From Iris pallida (taxonomy: Eukaryota; Streptophyta; Magnoliopsida; Asparagales; Iridaceae), in the NCBI GenBank assembly GCA_029216955.1, contig JANAVB010031417.1, positions 15,762,555 to 15,826,554 on the forward strand: a stretch of 64,000 nt of DNA. The letters run 5' to 3'. The position numbers were made by a program, and so were the translations under genes. Shown in pieces: positions 32,628 through 44,600 of this stretch (position 1 is its first letter; each line of letters opens with the position of its first letter). A model generated the notes under the pieces. That model had not been told where the DNA came from. It saw only the letters and a program-made list of their open reading frames with translations, and did not search any database.

Positions 32628-35600
32628 ATTTTGATGATGTCTTTAGATTGCTGACTATAACGACGTAGTTGTAATCTTCCAGTATCATTATTTTTGTCAT
32701 CATCTTCAAGATCAGAAGGATTTTGAGGCCCTTTGTAGAAGAATATTGGAATGTCTCTTAGCTTTCTGCTGGGAACTAGAAAGTATGAAGATTGTACAGG
32801 TTCTAGAGATACATCTGTATGAACAGTCTGTACAACTCCTATGGTTATTGTGTTCAAGTCATCTAACAGATGTAAATAACTATGAACATAATTACACACA
32901 TCAACGTACTGCAAAGGTGGAGACTTTTCATTAAATGTAAAAGCAGCAATATTTACATTGGGAGAAGGCTGAGCCTTAGAGATTTTAGCCAAGTCAATAA
33001 CTAAAGGGGGAGAAGAAGAAGAAGCTTTGTTTCGATTAAGATCGATAACAAATGGCTCAGAAGAGGTGAGCTCCCTTGAAGTTTGAGTAGGAAGAGTAGT
33101 CCGTCCTCCAACTGGAATTAGCAGAGTATCTTGTGAAGGTACAGGAACTGTAGTACGCCCACTGACAGGAATGATCAGTGTATTTTGAGTAGATGACTGA
33201 GGTAACGGAGAGATCCGTCCACTCACTGGAATGATGAAAGAATCTTCTCCAGAGGGTTTAGGAGATTGTTGCTGAGCAGTTCGACTTTTAACAGGGATTA
33301 TTAAAGTCTCACTTTGTGCATCTTCTTTCTCCATAGCTTGTATGATCCTTGTATACTCTTCTTTGTACATTCGGGAATCATTGAAATAAGCTTCAACCCC
33401 ATGGAAGGGATTTATATCAGCAACTTCTTTTTGTACTCTTCCATTGCTATCAATGTATTTAAAACATTGATGAAGAGTAGAGGACACCACATTATTTTCA
33501 TGAAGAAAGGGCCTCCCTAGAAGAAGATTATAGGATCCCGCGATCTCGATCACATAGAAAGTGACTTTAGATCTGAAATCGCCTATCTGAAGCTTCAGAT
33601 GAATCTTTTCCAAAGGCTCACTTCGGCTTTGATTGAATCCCAAGATAGTAGTAACCGTCTTGGAGAGCTTGTGAAGAGGGATTTTTAGTTCATCCAACAA
33701 ACTCTTTGGCATTATGCTTATAGCAGACCCTGGATCAATGAGGATACGATCTATCTTCATCGTATCAATATAACCAGTGTAGTAGAGAGGTCGGTCATGT
33801 CGATTATCCTCCAGTAACATGTCATCTTGTATAAAGGTGATATTTGGGATAATCTCCAGTACACTGTTGCAATGTAAGCAAGTGGCAGGTTCCGCATCCG
33901 GCTTCTTAAATTGTGCAAGACAAGAGTCAGCTTGTAGAAGTGCTTCACTTAACGTCTCCCGAGTTTCTTTAGAAAGACGTAGAAGTTCAAAGAGGGACAT
34001 TCTAGCTGGAGTATTAGCAAGCTGAGCCAAAATGTCGAAGTTGTAAGGCTTCTGAAGTCCAAGAGGAGAAGACTTCTTGATTGGCTTATCAAACTGAGCC
34101 TGTTGTTTGCCTTTCTCCAGAGCCGTAGGCTTGGGAGGAACAGGTTCAGTGGATGATTCTTCTTCAGGAGGAACATTAGAAGCATCTGAAGGGATATCAG
34201 TAGGATCTTCAGGTTTTTTAGAATAATCCTTTAAGTAAGGTTTCCCCGTTCGAGTAGCACTAACAAGTGCTTCTTCTTTGTCTTTTGGCTCTGTGTCAGA
34301 GGTAGACCCAAGAGAAGTCATATGACATGACTTGATCTTTCCAGCCTTCTTGGATTTTTGAGAAGAAATCTTTTGAGGAGAAGGCGATTCAAAATCTGCC
34401 ACTAGATCAGGATGGATCCACATGATTTCTCCTGTTTCCAAAGTGATTGGCACTAATCCTTCAGACTGTGGAGAAAGAAGATTCACTATGTCAAGAGTTG
34501 CCTTGGGAATAGGAACAATCCCACTTTCAAGGAGTTGAGGAGGGAAATCTTCAAATTGCATAGAGACGACGTTGGAGGTGACGGTCTTCTCTTTTGGAGT
34601 AAGAGAGATAGCTCCAGATTTAATCATTTCTTGGATCTTTCCTTTCAGTACATAACATGTACGAATTGTATGACCCAGCATTCTGTGATATGGACAGTAT
34701 TTAGGATGATCTGTCTTACCAGCTTCATCAGGTTTCTTGATCTCTGGTAATTGTATTTTATTACCTTTCAGCAGACATTCAAAGATACCAAGGACATCGT
34801 CGTCATCAAAAGAATATTCTTCTTTGGGGCGAGGTGTTCTTGATTGTTGATTTGTAGAGGCAGGAGTTTGAACATTTGATGCATCTTTGCTCTGAAGATT
34901 AACTTCAAGAGTTTCTTTTCCTTTGCGAGCATTATTTTTATTGTTAGCACCTTGTCCTGTTTCTTTAGGAGTCATCTGCACTCCTAAACCTTTGAAGGTT
35001 TCAGTACTAATTTCTGCAGCTTTGGCACTGACTATGAAGGAAGGCCAATCTTGAAATTGAGTGGATCCTGTCCACATACTGATGATTGGCAACAAGTTTG
35101 ATTTGCACGTGTCAATGGTGACAGCATCAGGAGTTTCAAAAGGCATCTTCAGAGCTTCTCTTCGAAACCGTTCAATGTATTCCTCTGTAGATTCATTATT
35201 TTTTTGCTTGATTCTAATAAGAGCAGACATAGTCATGTCATTAAGCCCTTCATAGAACCTTTCAAGAAACATCTGTTTGAAACCAGCAAATGAAGTAATA
35301 CTCCCATCTGGGAGACTTCTATACCATTCATAAGCCGTTCCTTTGAGACATCCAATAAATACCCGAGTAAGGAGGGCATCACTTGGTTGCAGTTGATCAG
35401 TCATCACTTCAAAGTGATTAATAAACTGACTTGGAGAAGTGGTTCCATCATAGAATGAGATAGTAGGAGGCTTGTATTTAGGAGGATATGATACTTGCTT
35501 CCATTCTATCGGATAAGGCTGCTTGATGCCTAACCTTTGTAAACCATCCTTCTGTTTGAATGCCTCGAATTGAGTTTTGAGATTCTTCAATTCTTCAGAG

Positions 35601-37051
35601 ACAACTCCCGAAGATTGTGGATTTGTGGCTTGTAGAGAATAGTTGGAAGGAGGAACAGCATTGTAAGCACTACCCCCAGCTCCAGAGAGACTAGGATTTG
35701 GTTGAGCTGGTCCAGGAGTATTGGATTGTACTGCTGGAGGAACTTGTACTGGACTTATATCAGTATCAACTGGTATGGCATCTGATACAGTCTGTCGATT
35801 TTGTAACTGAGCTATCATGAGTTCATACATCGACTTCATTATGTCAGTCATAGACTTCATTTGCTGTTCCAAAGAAGCAATTCTTTGATCTTGAGGAGTC
35901 AGGGAAGAAGAAGGTTCATCAGTATTCCCATCAACCATGTAAGTTGTGACTGTATGAGAGATTATTGATGAACTAGTAGATGTTGTATACTCTGAATCAT
36001 TGCTTCGTGTATCAAAGTCAACTATAGGAGAATTACCCCCAGTAGGAAGAGGTGGGAAGTTAGATTCTCCAAGAAATTCAGAATCAATTTCAGGGATCAA
36101 ATTTCTTTGACTAGAAGCCAGGACTCTTGCTCTGGTGTTTCTGTATACTCCATCTGGACTATCAACTCTACCTCCGGTGTCCCGAGAAGTCATGTTGACA
36201 GAGACAAACAAAGGCTCATCTTCATCAGGCATAGGTTCATACTGAATCCTATTAAAGATAGACTATCGTTTATTTTGACATCTGCATTGCATTGTGACTC
36301 TTGGCTGGAAGTCACATTCATGATCACCATGGTCTTGAGCTGTTGATTCACATATGCACTGAATTACGACTCTTGGATAGAAGTCACATTCAGCATGTTC
36401 CTTTGATATAGAATTACTCCTTCTCTTCTGTTGAAGATATTCCCGTAAATCTGTTTGTGAAGATTGAGGAGTATACTTCCTGTTCTTGGGTCTTGATGGC
36501 TCTTGATTATACAAAGAGTGATTAATGTGAGCCACATAATTTCTTGCATACTCTGCATCTGGATCTTTTATCTTCATATCCAATTGGTATAGTTTTTTAA
36601 CACCAGAAGTGCTGAGTTTTGTTCTTAAATCAGTGGAAGGTAACACATTAATTTTGGAAACATAGAGTTTTTCTTCCATTGATCTGGATATTTGCAGAGA
36701 AGGAAGAGTTGAACCACTCCCTTGACTAGGAGTTGGTAACAGACCCTCTTTAATGGACAGATTCTGTGCCCAATTTGAAGAAATCAAAGAAGAAGACATT
36801 AAGGAATGTTTCTTCTTAGACTCATTCAGATTTTGAGACATAGAATATCCAGAAGGAAGAGTAGTCAAAAGACCATCTCCTTTCCTTTGACTAACAAAAG
36901 TATCAGTCAAAGCTGTTCCTGAAGTAAAAACTACAGGAGCAGAAGAAACAACTAAAGAGTTATTCCTTTTCGAAGGGACTTTGTGTGGAAGACCACCCCC
37001 AGTTCTAGTAGAACTCGGTGAAGAAGAAGAGATAACTAAGGAGCTATTCTT

Positions 37052-37492
37052 CTCTGATGAAATACACGCTGAAACAGACTTGGTTAAAGAACCAGAGCTG
37101 TTAGCGTAATTTTTGATTTTAGAATTACACGCTGGAACAGATTCGGCTAAGGAGCCAGTACTGTCAGCGTGACTTTTGAATGTGGGTTTGCACACTGGAA
37201 TAGATTTGGCTAAGGAGCCAGTACTATCAGCGTGACTTTTAGAGTTGAATTTGCACGCTGGAACAGATTTGGCTAAGGAGCCAGTACTGTCAGTGTGACT
37301 TTTAGAGTTGAATTTGCACACTGGAACAGATTCGGCTAAGGAGCCAGTACTGTCAGTGTGACTTTTAGAGTTGAATTTGCACGCTGGAACAGATTCGGCT
37401 AAGGAGCCAGTACTGTCAGTGTGACTTTTAGAGTTGAATTTGCACGCTGGAACAGATTCGGCTAAGGAGCCAGTACTGTCAGCGTGACTTTT
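37052..37492 (-). repeat. Seven-copy 63-bp coding tandem repeat in TAT1 gag
   Basis: The period is exactly 63 bp (21 residues), seven units decaying toward the 3' side. Each unit has two copies of the element's CACGCTG/CAGCGTG motif, at the SHAD and PAC codons. TAT2 has only a single related unit (SHADKIGSLTKS). Confidence 0.9.
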
Positions 37493-37794
37493 AGTTACTG
37501 TCATCTTCGAGCGCACAAGAGTGTGCGTGCTTGCAGTGGAGTTCTTGCCAGTGTTAGGAGTAGACACTGTGGCAGAGACTTCACCATTGACTGCCAACTG
37601 ATTCTTAGGGACATAGACAGAGTGTCCCTTCGACTTGGCAGTGATGATGGAGGCTGGAGTGGGCTTGCCACCCTTAGCCCGCTGCATTTCTTCATAGGCG
37701 AGTTGATCGAATTTGATCATCATCACCTTCTTCGTCGAGCCGATTGACGAAGTGTCGCATTGAGTTGTTACCATCTCAGAAGAGGAGATAGTTT

Positions 37795-37812
37795 TCCCCA
37801 GCAGAGCCGCCA
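37795..37812 (-). promoter_or_regulatory. TAT1 primer-binding site (tRNA-Arg type)
   Basis: TGGCGGCTCTGCTGGGGA, three bases after the 5' LTR, matches the complement of the plant tRNA-Arg 3' end (TGGCGACTCCGCTGGGGA) with two mismatches. It is also protein-coding as the gag segment LAALLGK. Confidence 0.75.
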
Positions 37813-37815
37813 ATT

Positions 37816-38760
37816 TGTTTTCCATAAAGAAATTCTCTTTATTTGTTGTATTTCTGGGAAAATTACAACTGTAGGAATCCGATCTAGAAGACGATCGCTT
37901 TATCCCTTGGACTTTGCGAAGAAGAAAAGCTCTCAAAATTTTGACAGTAGATATCAATGTATCTGTACAATGAATGAGAAAAAGAACTCTACTTATAGAG
38001 TCAAAACAGTAACTGAAAAGATAACTACCTCACCACTGGTGCACTTGAAAAGTCACGCAGACTCTAAATACACGCAGGGTTAATGAGTAGTTACTGGACG
38101 TGGCCCGTAACTGTTGGACACATGGCATCAGTGCATGGGTCGTATGCAAGTTACTGGGCACGCGAGAGAGAGATCGGTGGCATGGCTGCCTCGTACTCCA
38201 GTTGAAATAAAATCCACGCTGACTTGCTGAAGGCAAAAATCCACGCAGATTCGTTGACGCAGACTCGTTGAAGGCGAAATCCACGCAAGCTTTAAAGAAT
38301 AATACTTCAGAATTCACACAGGCTTTGAGAAGAATAACTCAAAAGTCACACAATGTTTTGAGGAAGGAGAAGATTCAGAATCCACGCAAACCGCCAGCTG
38401 TCTTGATTTGGCACGCTTCGTCTGACATAAAATCTCTGACATTGATTATATTGTCAGCCGCATTAAATGAAGATAAGACCCAAAGTCACGCCAACTTGGT
38501 GAAGAGTGGGTCTTGCTAAGGAAGATTGCAAAAGACGCCTGTGATCTCTCGAGTTCTGTGCATACGTGGCATACGAGGAGACGTTTCTCGACTGTTGTGT
38601 TGTCAGTCATTATGATTCTGACGTATGGCTGAGCTGTCTCTGCGTGACTTCTAAAGGAGATGGCCAGGCAGAACTTAGCGTATCTTTTATGCTGCTTCTT
38701 GGATCACTCTGCGTGACTTGTTCTGATCAACTCAGCGTGACTTCATTTTTGAGGCCTACA
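37816..38760 (-). repeat. TAT1 5' LTR
   Basis: About 945 bp, TG...CA, the partner of 25073-26011. It has the same dense CACGC-type motif set. Many of the differences between the two LTRs are C/T or G/A. Confidence 0.92.
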
Positions 38761-38765
38761 GGTAC

Positions 38766-39495
38766 ATGCACGAAGGCTTTACAACCAAACGCCCGCAGGT
38801 GATTGTATGACGGCTCTTTGTCGTACCATACTTTGTCAGGCACATCACCCTACAAAGGAGCACTAGGAGACAAATTAATAACATAAGCAGCTGTGAGAAG
38901 AGCCTCACCCCAGTAACTGCCCGACAAGTTTGCTTCTGACAGCAAACACCGCACCCTCTCCATCAGTGTCCTGTTCATGCGCTCCGCTACACCATTGAGC
39001 TGAGGTGTCTTTGACGGAGTCTTCTGGTGTCGTATCCCTTACTCTCTGCAATACGCATCAAAGGGACCGATGTATTCGCCGCCATTGTGGGACCGAACAT
39101 ACAACAACTTCTTGCCCGTCTTCCTTTCAACAGAGGCCTGAAACTCCTTGAAAGTAGGCAGCACCTGATCCTTGGTCTTTAAGGCATAGACCCAAACCTT
39201 CCTGGAACAGTCATCAATAAAGGTTACAAAGTAAGAAGCACCACCAAGAGATTTTACCTTCATAGGACCGCAAAAATCCGAGTGAATCAACTCGAGCAAC
39301 GCCGACTTCCTTGAACTTGGGTGACTTTAGAAAGATACCCTATTTTGCTTCCCAGCTAAACAGTACGTGCACTTCTCCAACTTTGTAGACTTGAGCCCCG
39401 GAATCACCTTCCTGTTCACCAAGTAGCTCATCCCCTTCTCGCAGATATGGCCGAGCCGCCTGTGCCACAACTCGGTAGACGCATCACTGACTGCG
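38766..39495 (-). pseudogene. Copia-C integrase region
   Basis: The copia polyprotein upstream of the TAT1 insertion. It has the GAG-pre-integrase motif (ELWHRRLGHICEKGM, CTYCLAGKQ), then the integrase core with SALLELIHSDFCGPM, YFVTFIDDCSRKVWVY, RSHNGGEYIG and LNGVAERMNRT. Three in-frame stops are present (about 39331, 39039 and 38848). The second catalytic Asp of the usual DNGGEY is His here (HNGGEY). The 5' part of the element is cut off at 39495 by the X LTR. Copia-C is therefore host to two independent insertions. Confidence 0.9.
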
Positions 39496-40269
39496 TGTCA
39501 CGACCTGCACCCTTATGAGGGGCACGAGCACGTGGGTACGTCCAGCCTACGCCGCAGAATCGGTAGTAGAACGCTGTATATAACGTCTGTAAATACCTAC
39601 GACTAACAGTTAAAATGTACCTGTACAGTATATACTCTCCGAATGGAGGTGACATAGCAATACAGTCTCAATCACAGAATAAACTAAGGTAGATAGCTCA
39701 GAGGAAAGACATATGATAGATGAAAGAGTAAACAAGTGCAGAGTCCAATACAAGCCCAGATATATACATCACAGAGTATCAAAATAGAATATAGAACTAC
39801 AGTCTGATAAGCTAGCTGGATCGCAGTCCAGTCAAACCTATCTAACCTACACTACTCTGGAAGTACAAAATCTAGTGGCTCTACTATAAGGCCACGATCT
39901 AAGGCTACTCCATCTGACTCGAGCCCATAATAGGTCGAGCAGTCCGCCTCGGAATCATCTGTAATATATCATAACGGTATCCTGTCAGGAAAATGAGCAA
40001 GTACAAACACTAACAGCAGTTCCATGTGAATTGACAAATTCTATAAGAGACAGTATAATGAACTACAAGACAAAGATATATGAAGACTTGGGAACCGTTC
40101 GGAAGTCGAGTTACAACCCTTAAACCAAATAAGGACCGGGGTTGTAACTCTTCTCCCAAGCAGAACTTAGACTCCAATCAAGGTACAATATAAAGGAAAG
40201 TAGAGCATGTGAGTAACTGTATATCATGGCATGGTGAGAAAATACTAAATGTAGAACAGAGCAGGATAT
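39496..40269 (-). repeat. Element X LTR (Gypsy-A-like), left part
   Basis: It starts TGTCACGACC inside the copia integrase region and shares its first ~90 bp strongly with the Gypsy-A LTR at 737, with weaker similarity after that. It is interrupted by TAT2 after the target GATAT (40265-40269). Confidence 0.8.
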
Positions 40270-41370
40270 TGTTTTCCATAAATAAATTCACTTTATTATT
40301 TTGTATCTGAGAAAATTACAACTGTAGGAATCTAATCTAGAAGACAATTACTTTATCCCTTGGACGATGCGATAAAGAAAACTCGAACTTCGAAGAACTT
40401 GGACAGCAACTGGGCAATCTCTCTGTTCTCTCTGAAAATGACTGTAGTCTCTGATGAAAATGAAGAAACTCTTTTTTATAGAGTTCAGGATAACTGTCCT
40501 TAAGCATACGCTCAGGTAGTTACTTGACGTGTGCATAACTGCAGGGATGCGTGGCAAATTCTGATGGAGACACATTAGCGTGCGGTTGAAAGTAGTGGAG
40601 CAAGTTCAGGAGAGATTGATGGCCTGGATGCCACGTTGCATAACTTTTAGAGAAGTGGATAACTGGTACAGGACACGTGAGAACGTGTGTTGACTGTAAT
40701 CCTGGATATGGTTGCTGTAATACGCTGCCTTGTTGAAGGAGAGTTTATACGCTGACTTGGACAGCGTAGTGCCATAGGAAATCCATACGCTCACTTTATG
40801 GGCAAGGAGTCATGTGAGGTCATACGCTCGCTTGTTTAACAAGGAATCATGTGAGATCCATACGCTCACTTGACTGTGTGAAGAAGGAGTCATGTGAGGT
40901 TGATACGCTCACTTGACTGGGTGAAGAAGGAGTCATGTGAGGTTGATACGCTCACTGGAGAAGTGGCCACGTGGCTATCATCAATCTTCTTTGGTACACC
41001 ATATCTTCCCATAACTGACAAAATCTTCTCGAGCGTCGTGACTGCGGATTTGACGGCTGACAGACTGTCAAAACTGACAATAATGATGGCTTTTGTATTT
41101 ATGAAGGCTGCTGAGTTGTCCTCGTAAAAGACAAAACCGGCTCTTCGAAAACCTATACGACGGTTACTTTTCTCGTGACAGCTGTCTTTGCACGAAAGAT
41201 GAAGTGTCAGATTCATTCCTCATTTAAACATATGCTGTGCTGTCACTTCAGTAAATAATAAAATATTTACTGAGCGTATGGCTTTTGAATGAGCGTATGG
41301 CTTCAACTGACATCTGTCTTTAAGCGTATGGATAAAAATGACAGCGTGTCATAATTTTCCACATCCTACA
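40270..41370 (-). repeat. TAT2 3' LTR (motif-rich)
   Basis: TG...CA, 1,101 bp. It contains about a dozen ATACGCT/AGCGTAT motifs (for example CATACGCTCAC, GATACGCTCAC, GAGCGTATGG), some in a repeated context GGAGTCATGTGAGG. The U5 end is similar to that of TAT1. Confidence 0.92.
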
Positions 41371-41384
41371 AGACCCCCTTCAAA
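41371..41384 (-). promoter_or_regulatory. TAT2 polypurine tract
   Basis: TTTGAAGGGGGTCT on the minus strand abuts the 3' LTR, followed by the conserved inverted repeat CAAAGTTTTCGAAC...AAGTTCGAAATTACTTTG. Confidence 0.8.
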
Positions 41385-41549
41385 GTTTTCGAACTTTATG
41401 AGTTTCAAAAGTTCGAAATTACTTTGAACAAAAAGTGGGAATGAGTCCTGACACGCTGGCATGAGTTCATTATCTTCCTCAATATCAGTACAATTCTTTA
41501 GGGATTTTGTTTAAAAAATATCCGCCGTTTTGAACTTCTTTCTTTCTTC

Positions 41550-41557
41550 TATAAATA
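41550..41557 (+). promoter_or_regulatory. TATA box of the TAT2 antisense PMD gene
   Basis: TATAAATA lies 118 bp upstream of the ATG at 41675, followed by a CT/TTC-rich leader, a typical plant core promoter directed against gag-pol. Confidence 0.7.
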
Positions 41558-41674
41558 GGTCTCCCAAAACCTATTTTATTTCTTTACCAGAGTTTTTGCC
41601 TTCAAGAGAGAAAAGAGCTTTCAGAAACTCAAGATCTTTCTTCTTCTTCTTCGACTTCAACTCTATCTCCATTA

Positions 41675-44600
41675 ATGGCACCCAAGATTGATGCTGCTGC
41701 GAAAGGAAAGGGGAAAGCCCCTGAAGAGTCATCTCATCCTACCGTCGACACTGCCACTACCAAGAGGACGGCCAGTCAGCGTATTTCACGCAGTGAATGG
41801 CCATTGAAACCTCTTTATGGTGAGGACGAAGATGATGATGAACAAATAATTATTCCCTTTTTAGGGCTCTGGTTAGAACAAAACTCAGAAAACGTATCCC
41901 TCTTTAGGGTCAATACGTCAGCAAATACGCTTCCCTCTTTAGGGTTTAGCTGTATTCCATATTTTTCGTTTTTACGAAAAATATGTTTGGAGCGTATATA
42001 TGTAAGATACGCGTATTTTTGATAGAGATATCAAAATACACTATCTTTTAAAAGAATATGCTATGGCAATTTGTCTCATTGAGATACGCTAACTCCTGTG
42101 TTAACGTAAACTTTTGATGATCATCTTGTCAACCATACGCTGATATACTCAAACTGATCATAAACTGAACTTTAAAAACCATTCACTTAAGATAAAATAC
42201 GCTTAAAGGAAACTGAGCGTATGCTGAACCTTGAGTCTGCCATACGCTTAAAGAAAACTGAGCGTATGCTGAACCTTGAGTCTGCCATACGCTTAATAAA
42301 AAACTGAGCGTATGCTGAGCTGTACGCTTAGTAAAAACTGAGCGTATGTTGAGCTTTATCATCTCTTGACATTGAAGATTTTTAATACTTTATTCTTCCT
42401 TTGCAGTGGATATTCTGGCTCAGGAAGCAGAATTTGAAGGAAGTATGGGAAATAATTATAGAAGTGATCTATCACATGTTTATTTTCCCCAATTTGACGG
42501 ACCTTCCACAAGAATAGCTCTGTTGACCAATCAGGAGGATGATACTTTACTGAACCTAATGAGTGGACTGCCGTTACAAAGTGTAGATGGTGTTGCCCAT
42601 TTGAAACTAGCATTCCTTTTTGGAGATGCTATTGACATGAATTCCCAGCCTGCTCTGGACAAAGTATCATACAGTTACTATAGGGATGGTGATGTAAATC
42701 AGCCTATGTATTTGACTGGTTTGACAAAGAGTATCAACATAGTCCGTTTATTCCATTCGGGCCAGCAAAGACAGATGAAGTGGGATATTACTCCATCCCG
42801 ACAAGCTAAGGCTGGATGGATTGGATATCATCAAGGAAGGTTCCGCAGTGGTACTGAACCGCATGTCACATCTCTGCGAGGACTGTTACCTGCCACCATC
42901 CCTCCTGAGGACTCGGCACTGCTGAAGCCAGTCAGAGTCCCAATTTTTGCCAATGAATTTGTTCAATTAAAGAATGCTATCTACCCAAAACAGTCAATGA
43001 GGCTGACTGGTCTAGTAAATCCAGAGAACACTAGATGGAATGCTCTAGTGAGATGGATTTTGCGGAACTTCGGTGCACAGTTGAAGGCGATAGGTTTATA
43101 TGATGCCATTAAGTGTACTGCTTATGGTTTCAAACCAAACCCAGATCTGTTTTTGGCATTAGCGGAGAGATATAACTATCGGACTGGCACCTTCATGACC
43201 CCAAAGGGCGAGATGGGATTCGCCCTTCATGAAATGGCATATATATCTCAGCTACCCACAGCAGATTTGCCATATGAAGAATATATCCCTTTTGTTGACG
43301 AAATGAATAAGATTTCTGCAGCCAACCCACTAATTCTTTATGTATTTGAAGAATTAATGTGTCATTACAGCATCTGTAAAGCTTTTTATAAGGGTCAAGG
43401 TGGAGAGGGGGACTCCAATTGCTATTCTTCGAAGTGGATGGCTTATTTGTTTCAAGGCCGCACTGACGAAGTCCAAAAGAAGAAAAAGACCGAGCAGTAT
43501 GTCAGAAAATTCAAGCCCTTGAGTCAAGCCGAGATTAACAGATTAATCCGGAAGACTAATCATGATGACATTGTCATCGAAGAAGACATCAACAGCTACA
43601 AGGCCGGTGATAGATTAGAAACCTATATCAAGCAGGGTGGCCGAGAATTGTCCGATGAAGGTCATCTGGCCGGTTTCATATCTCTTTGGCTGAGGAAATT
43701 CGTAGTTTCTGGCACCTGTTCGGCAGACAGGATGCACAGAGGAGTCGTCTTTGCAGCAGTCCGTCTGGTTTTTGGGTATAAAATGGATCTATTAACGGCA
43801 ATGACCTGCCGTCTGAATGCCGGATTAAGGGCATACACAGATAGGATGTTCGAATTGGCACGGAAGAGCTTGACGTCCTTTCCCCGGGTAGAAATGCCCT
43901 TTACATACTTGTTTGGATGGCTGCTTCTTCATTTTGAATCTCTGATGAGCACTGGGATGGCTAGGCCAGATGACACTTTCCTTGAAAGATACAAGCACAT
44001 ACCGAAATGGAGATATGATACTTTAACTGATTGCAGAATCATCTTGAACAGGGGAGAGCTCTGGAGCTTCGCTTGTGTTCCTCCCCCTATTGGTTATGAG
44101 ACCATGCCCGGGAGATTGATCGACGGCGTTGGTGCTAATGAGTTGGATGATGTCCAACATGAATGGCTAAAGAGAATCAGGCCATCTCATTTAATTTGCC
44201 GTCGTGACGACATCACATATATAGAGCCATATCTTCCGAGCAGATTTGCTCGTCAATTTGGTTACGATCAGTTGCATGTGGGCAATGCAACGATGTGTTT
44301 TGCTCATCAAGGCGGGTTGGTTGATGGTGCCAGAGCTTGGCTATATTACATTGCCAAAGGTACAGGGGCTACCTTTTCTATGCCAGATCCGGTCAACTAT
44401 CGGAGAGGAGCTAAGATATTGGCGTCCTATGCCAGATTTTATGTATCAGCTAATACCTTTGATGAAAAATTTAGCATCTTAGGTAAAAGCTTTATTCATG
44501 TTGAAAAGAAATCAACTAAATCCGCCTTGCCTAGGGATTGTCACGACAAAGAAGATCCTCTGGCCACCGATGAAGTTGATAATGATGTTTTGGAAACTTT

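Larger units (their letters stand above)
32555..37825 (-). pseudogene. TAT1 gag-protease
   Basis: The frame starts at ATG 37825, ten bases before the end of the 5' LTR, and runs through the PBS. Domains in order: a repetitive N-terminal region with seven 21-residue units (KSHADSTGSLAES...); capsid (ISFYDGTTSPSQFINHFEVM, GTAYEWYRSLP, FLERFYEGL); an atypical zinc knuckle (CPYHRMLGHTIRTC); a protease around LIDPGSAISIM and LLGRPFLHE; four IPV(S/G)GR-type repeats with variable linkers; and the start of a G-patch. A TAG at 36263-36265 interrupts it where TAT2 has Gln. A 1-nt loss in an A-run near 32630 ends the frame before RT. Unlike TAT2 it lacks a ~100-residue block with an extra G-patch after the zinc knuckle. 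Confidence 0.92.
25073..38760 (-). mobile_element. TAT1: Ty3/gypsy Tat-lineage retrotransposon nested in Copia-C
   Basis: Complete 13.7 kb element on the minus strand with 939/945-bp LTRs starting TGTTTTCC and ending CCTACA. A 5-bp duplication GGTAC flanks it (25068-25072 and 38761-38765). Joining the flanks restores the copia frame (…FVHV/PKDER…). The order on its own strand is 5' LTR, tRNA-Arg-type PBS, gag-protease, RT, RNase H, archaeal-type RNase H, integrase, then a 2.8 kb 3' region with three small genes on the opposite strand, PPT and 3' LTR. The extra archaeal-type RNase H and the DPGSA protease identify the Tat lineage. By eye the LTRs differ at some 20-25 positions, so it is older than TAT2. 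Confidence 0.95.

Noticed and set aside
40890..41216. 108-codon open frame in both TAT2 LTRs (also 56752-57078)
   Set aside because: It is duplicated only because the LTRs are identical. No domain, and it overlaps the motif-rich U3; treated as chance.
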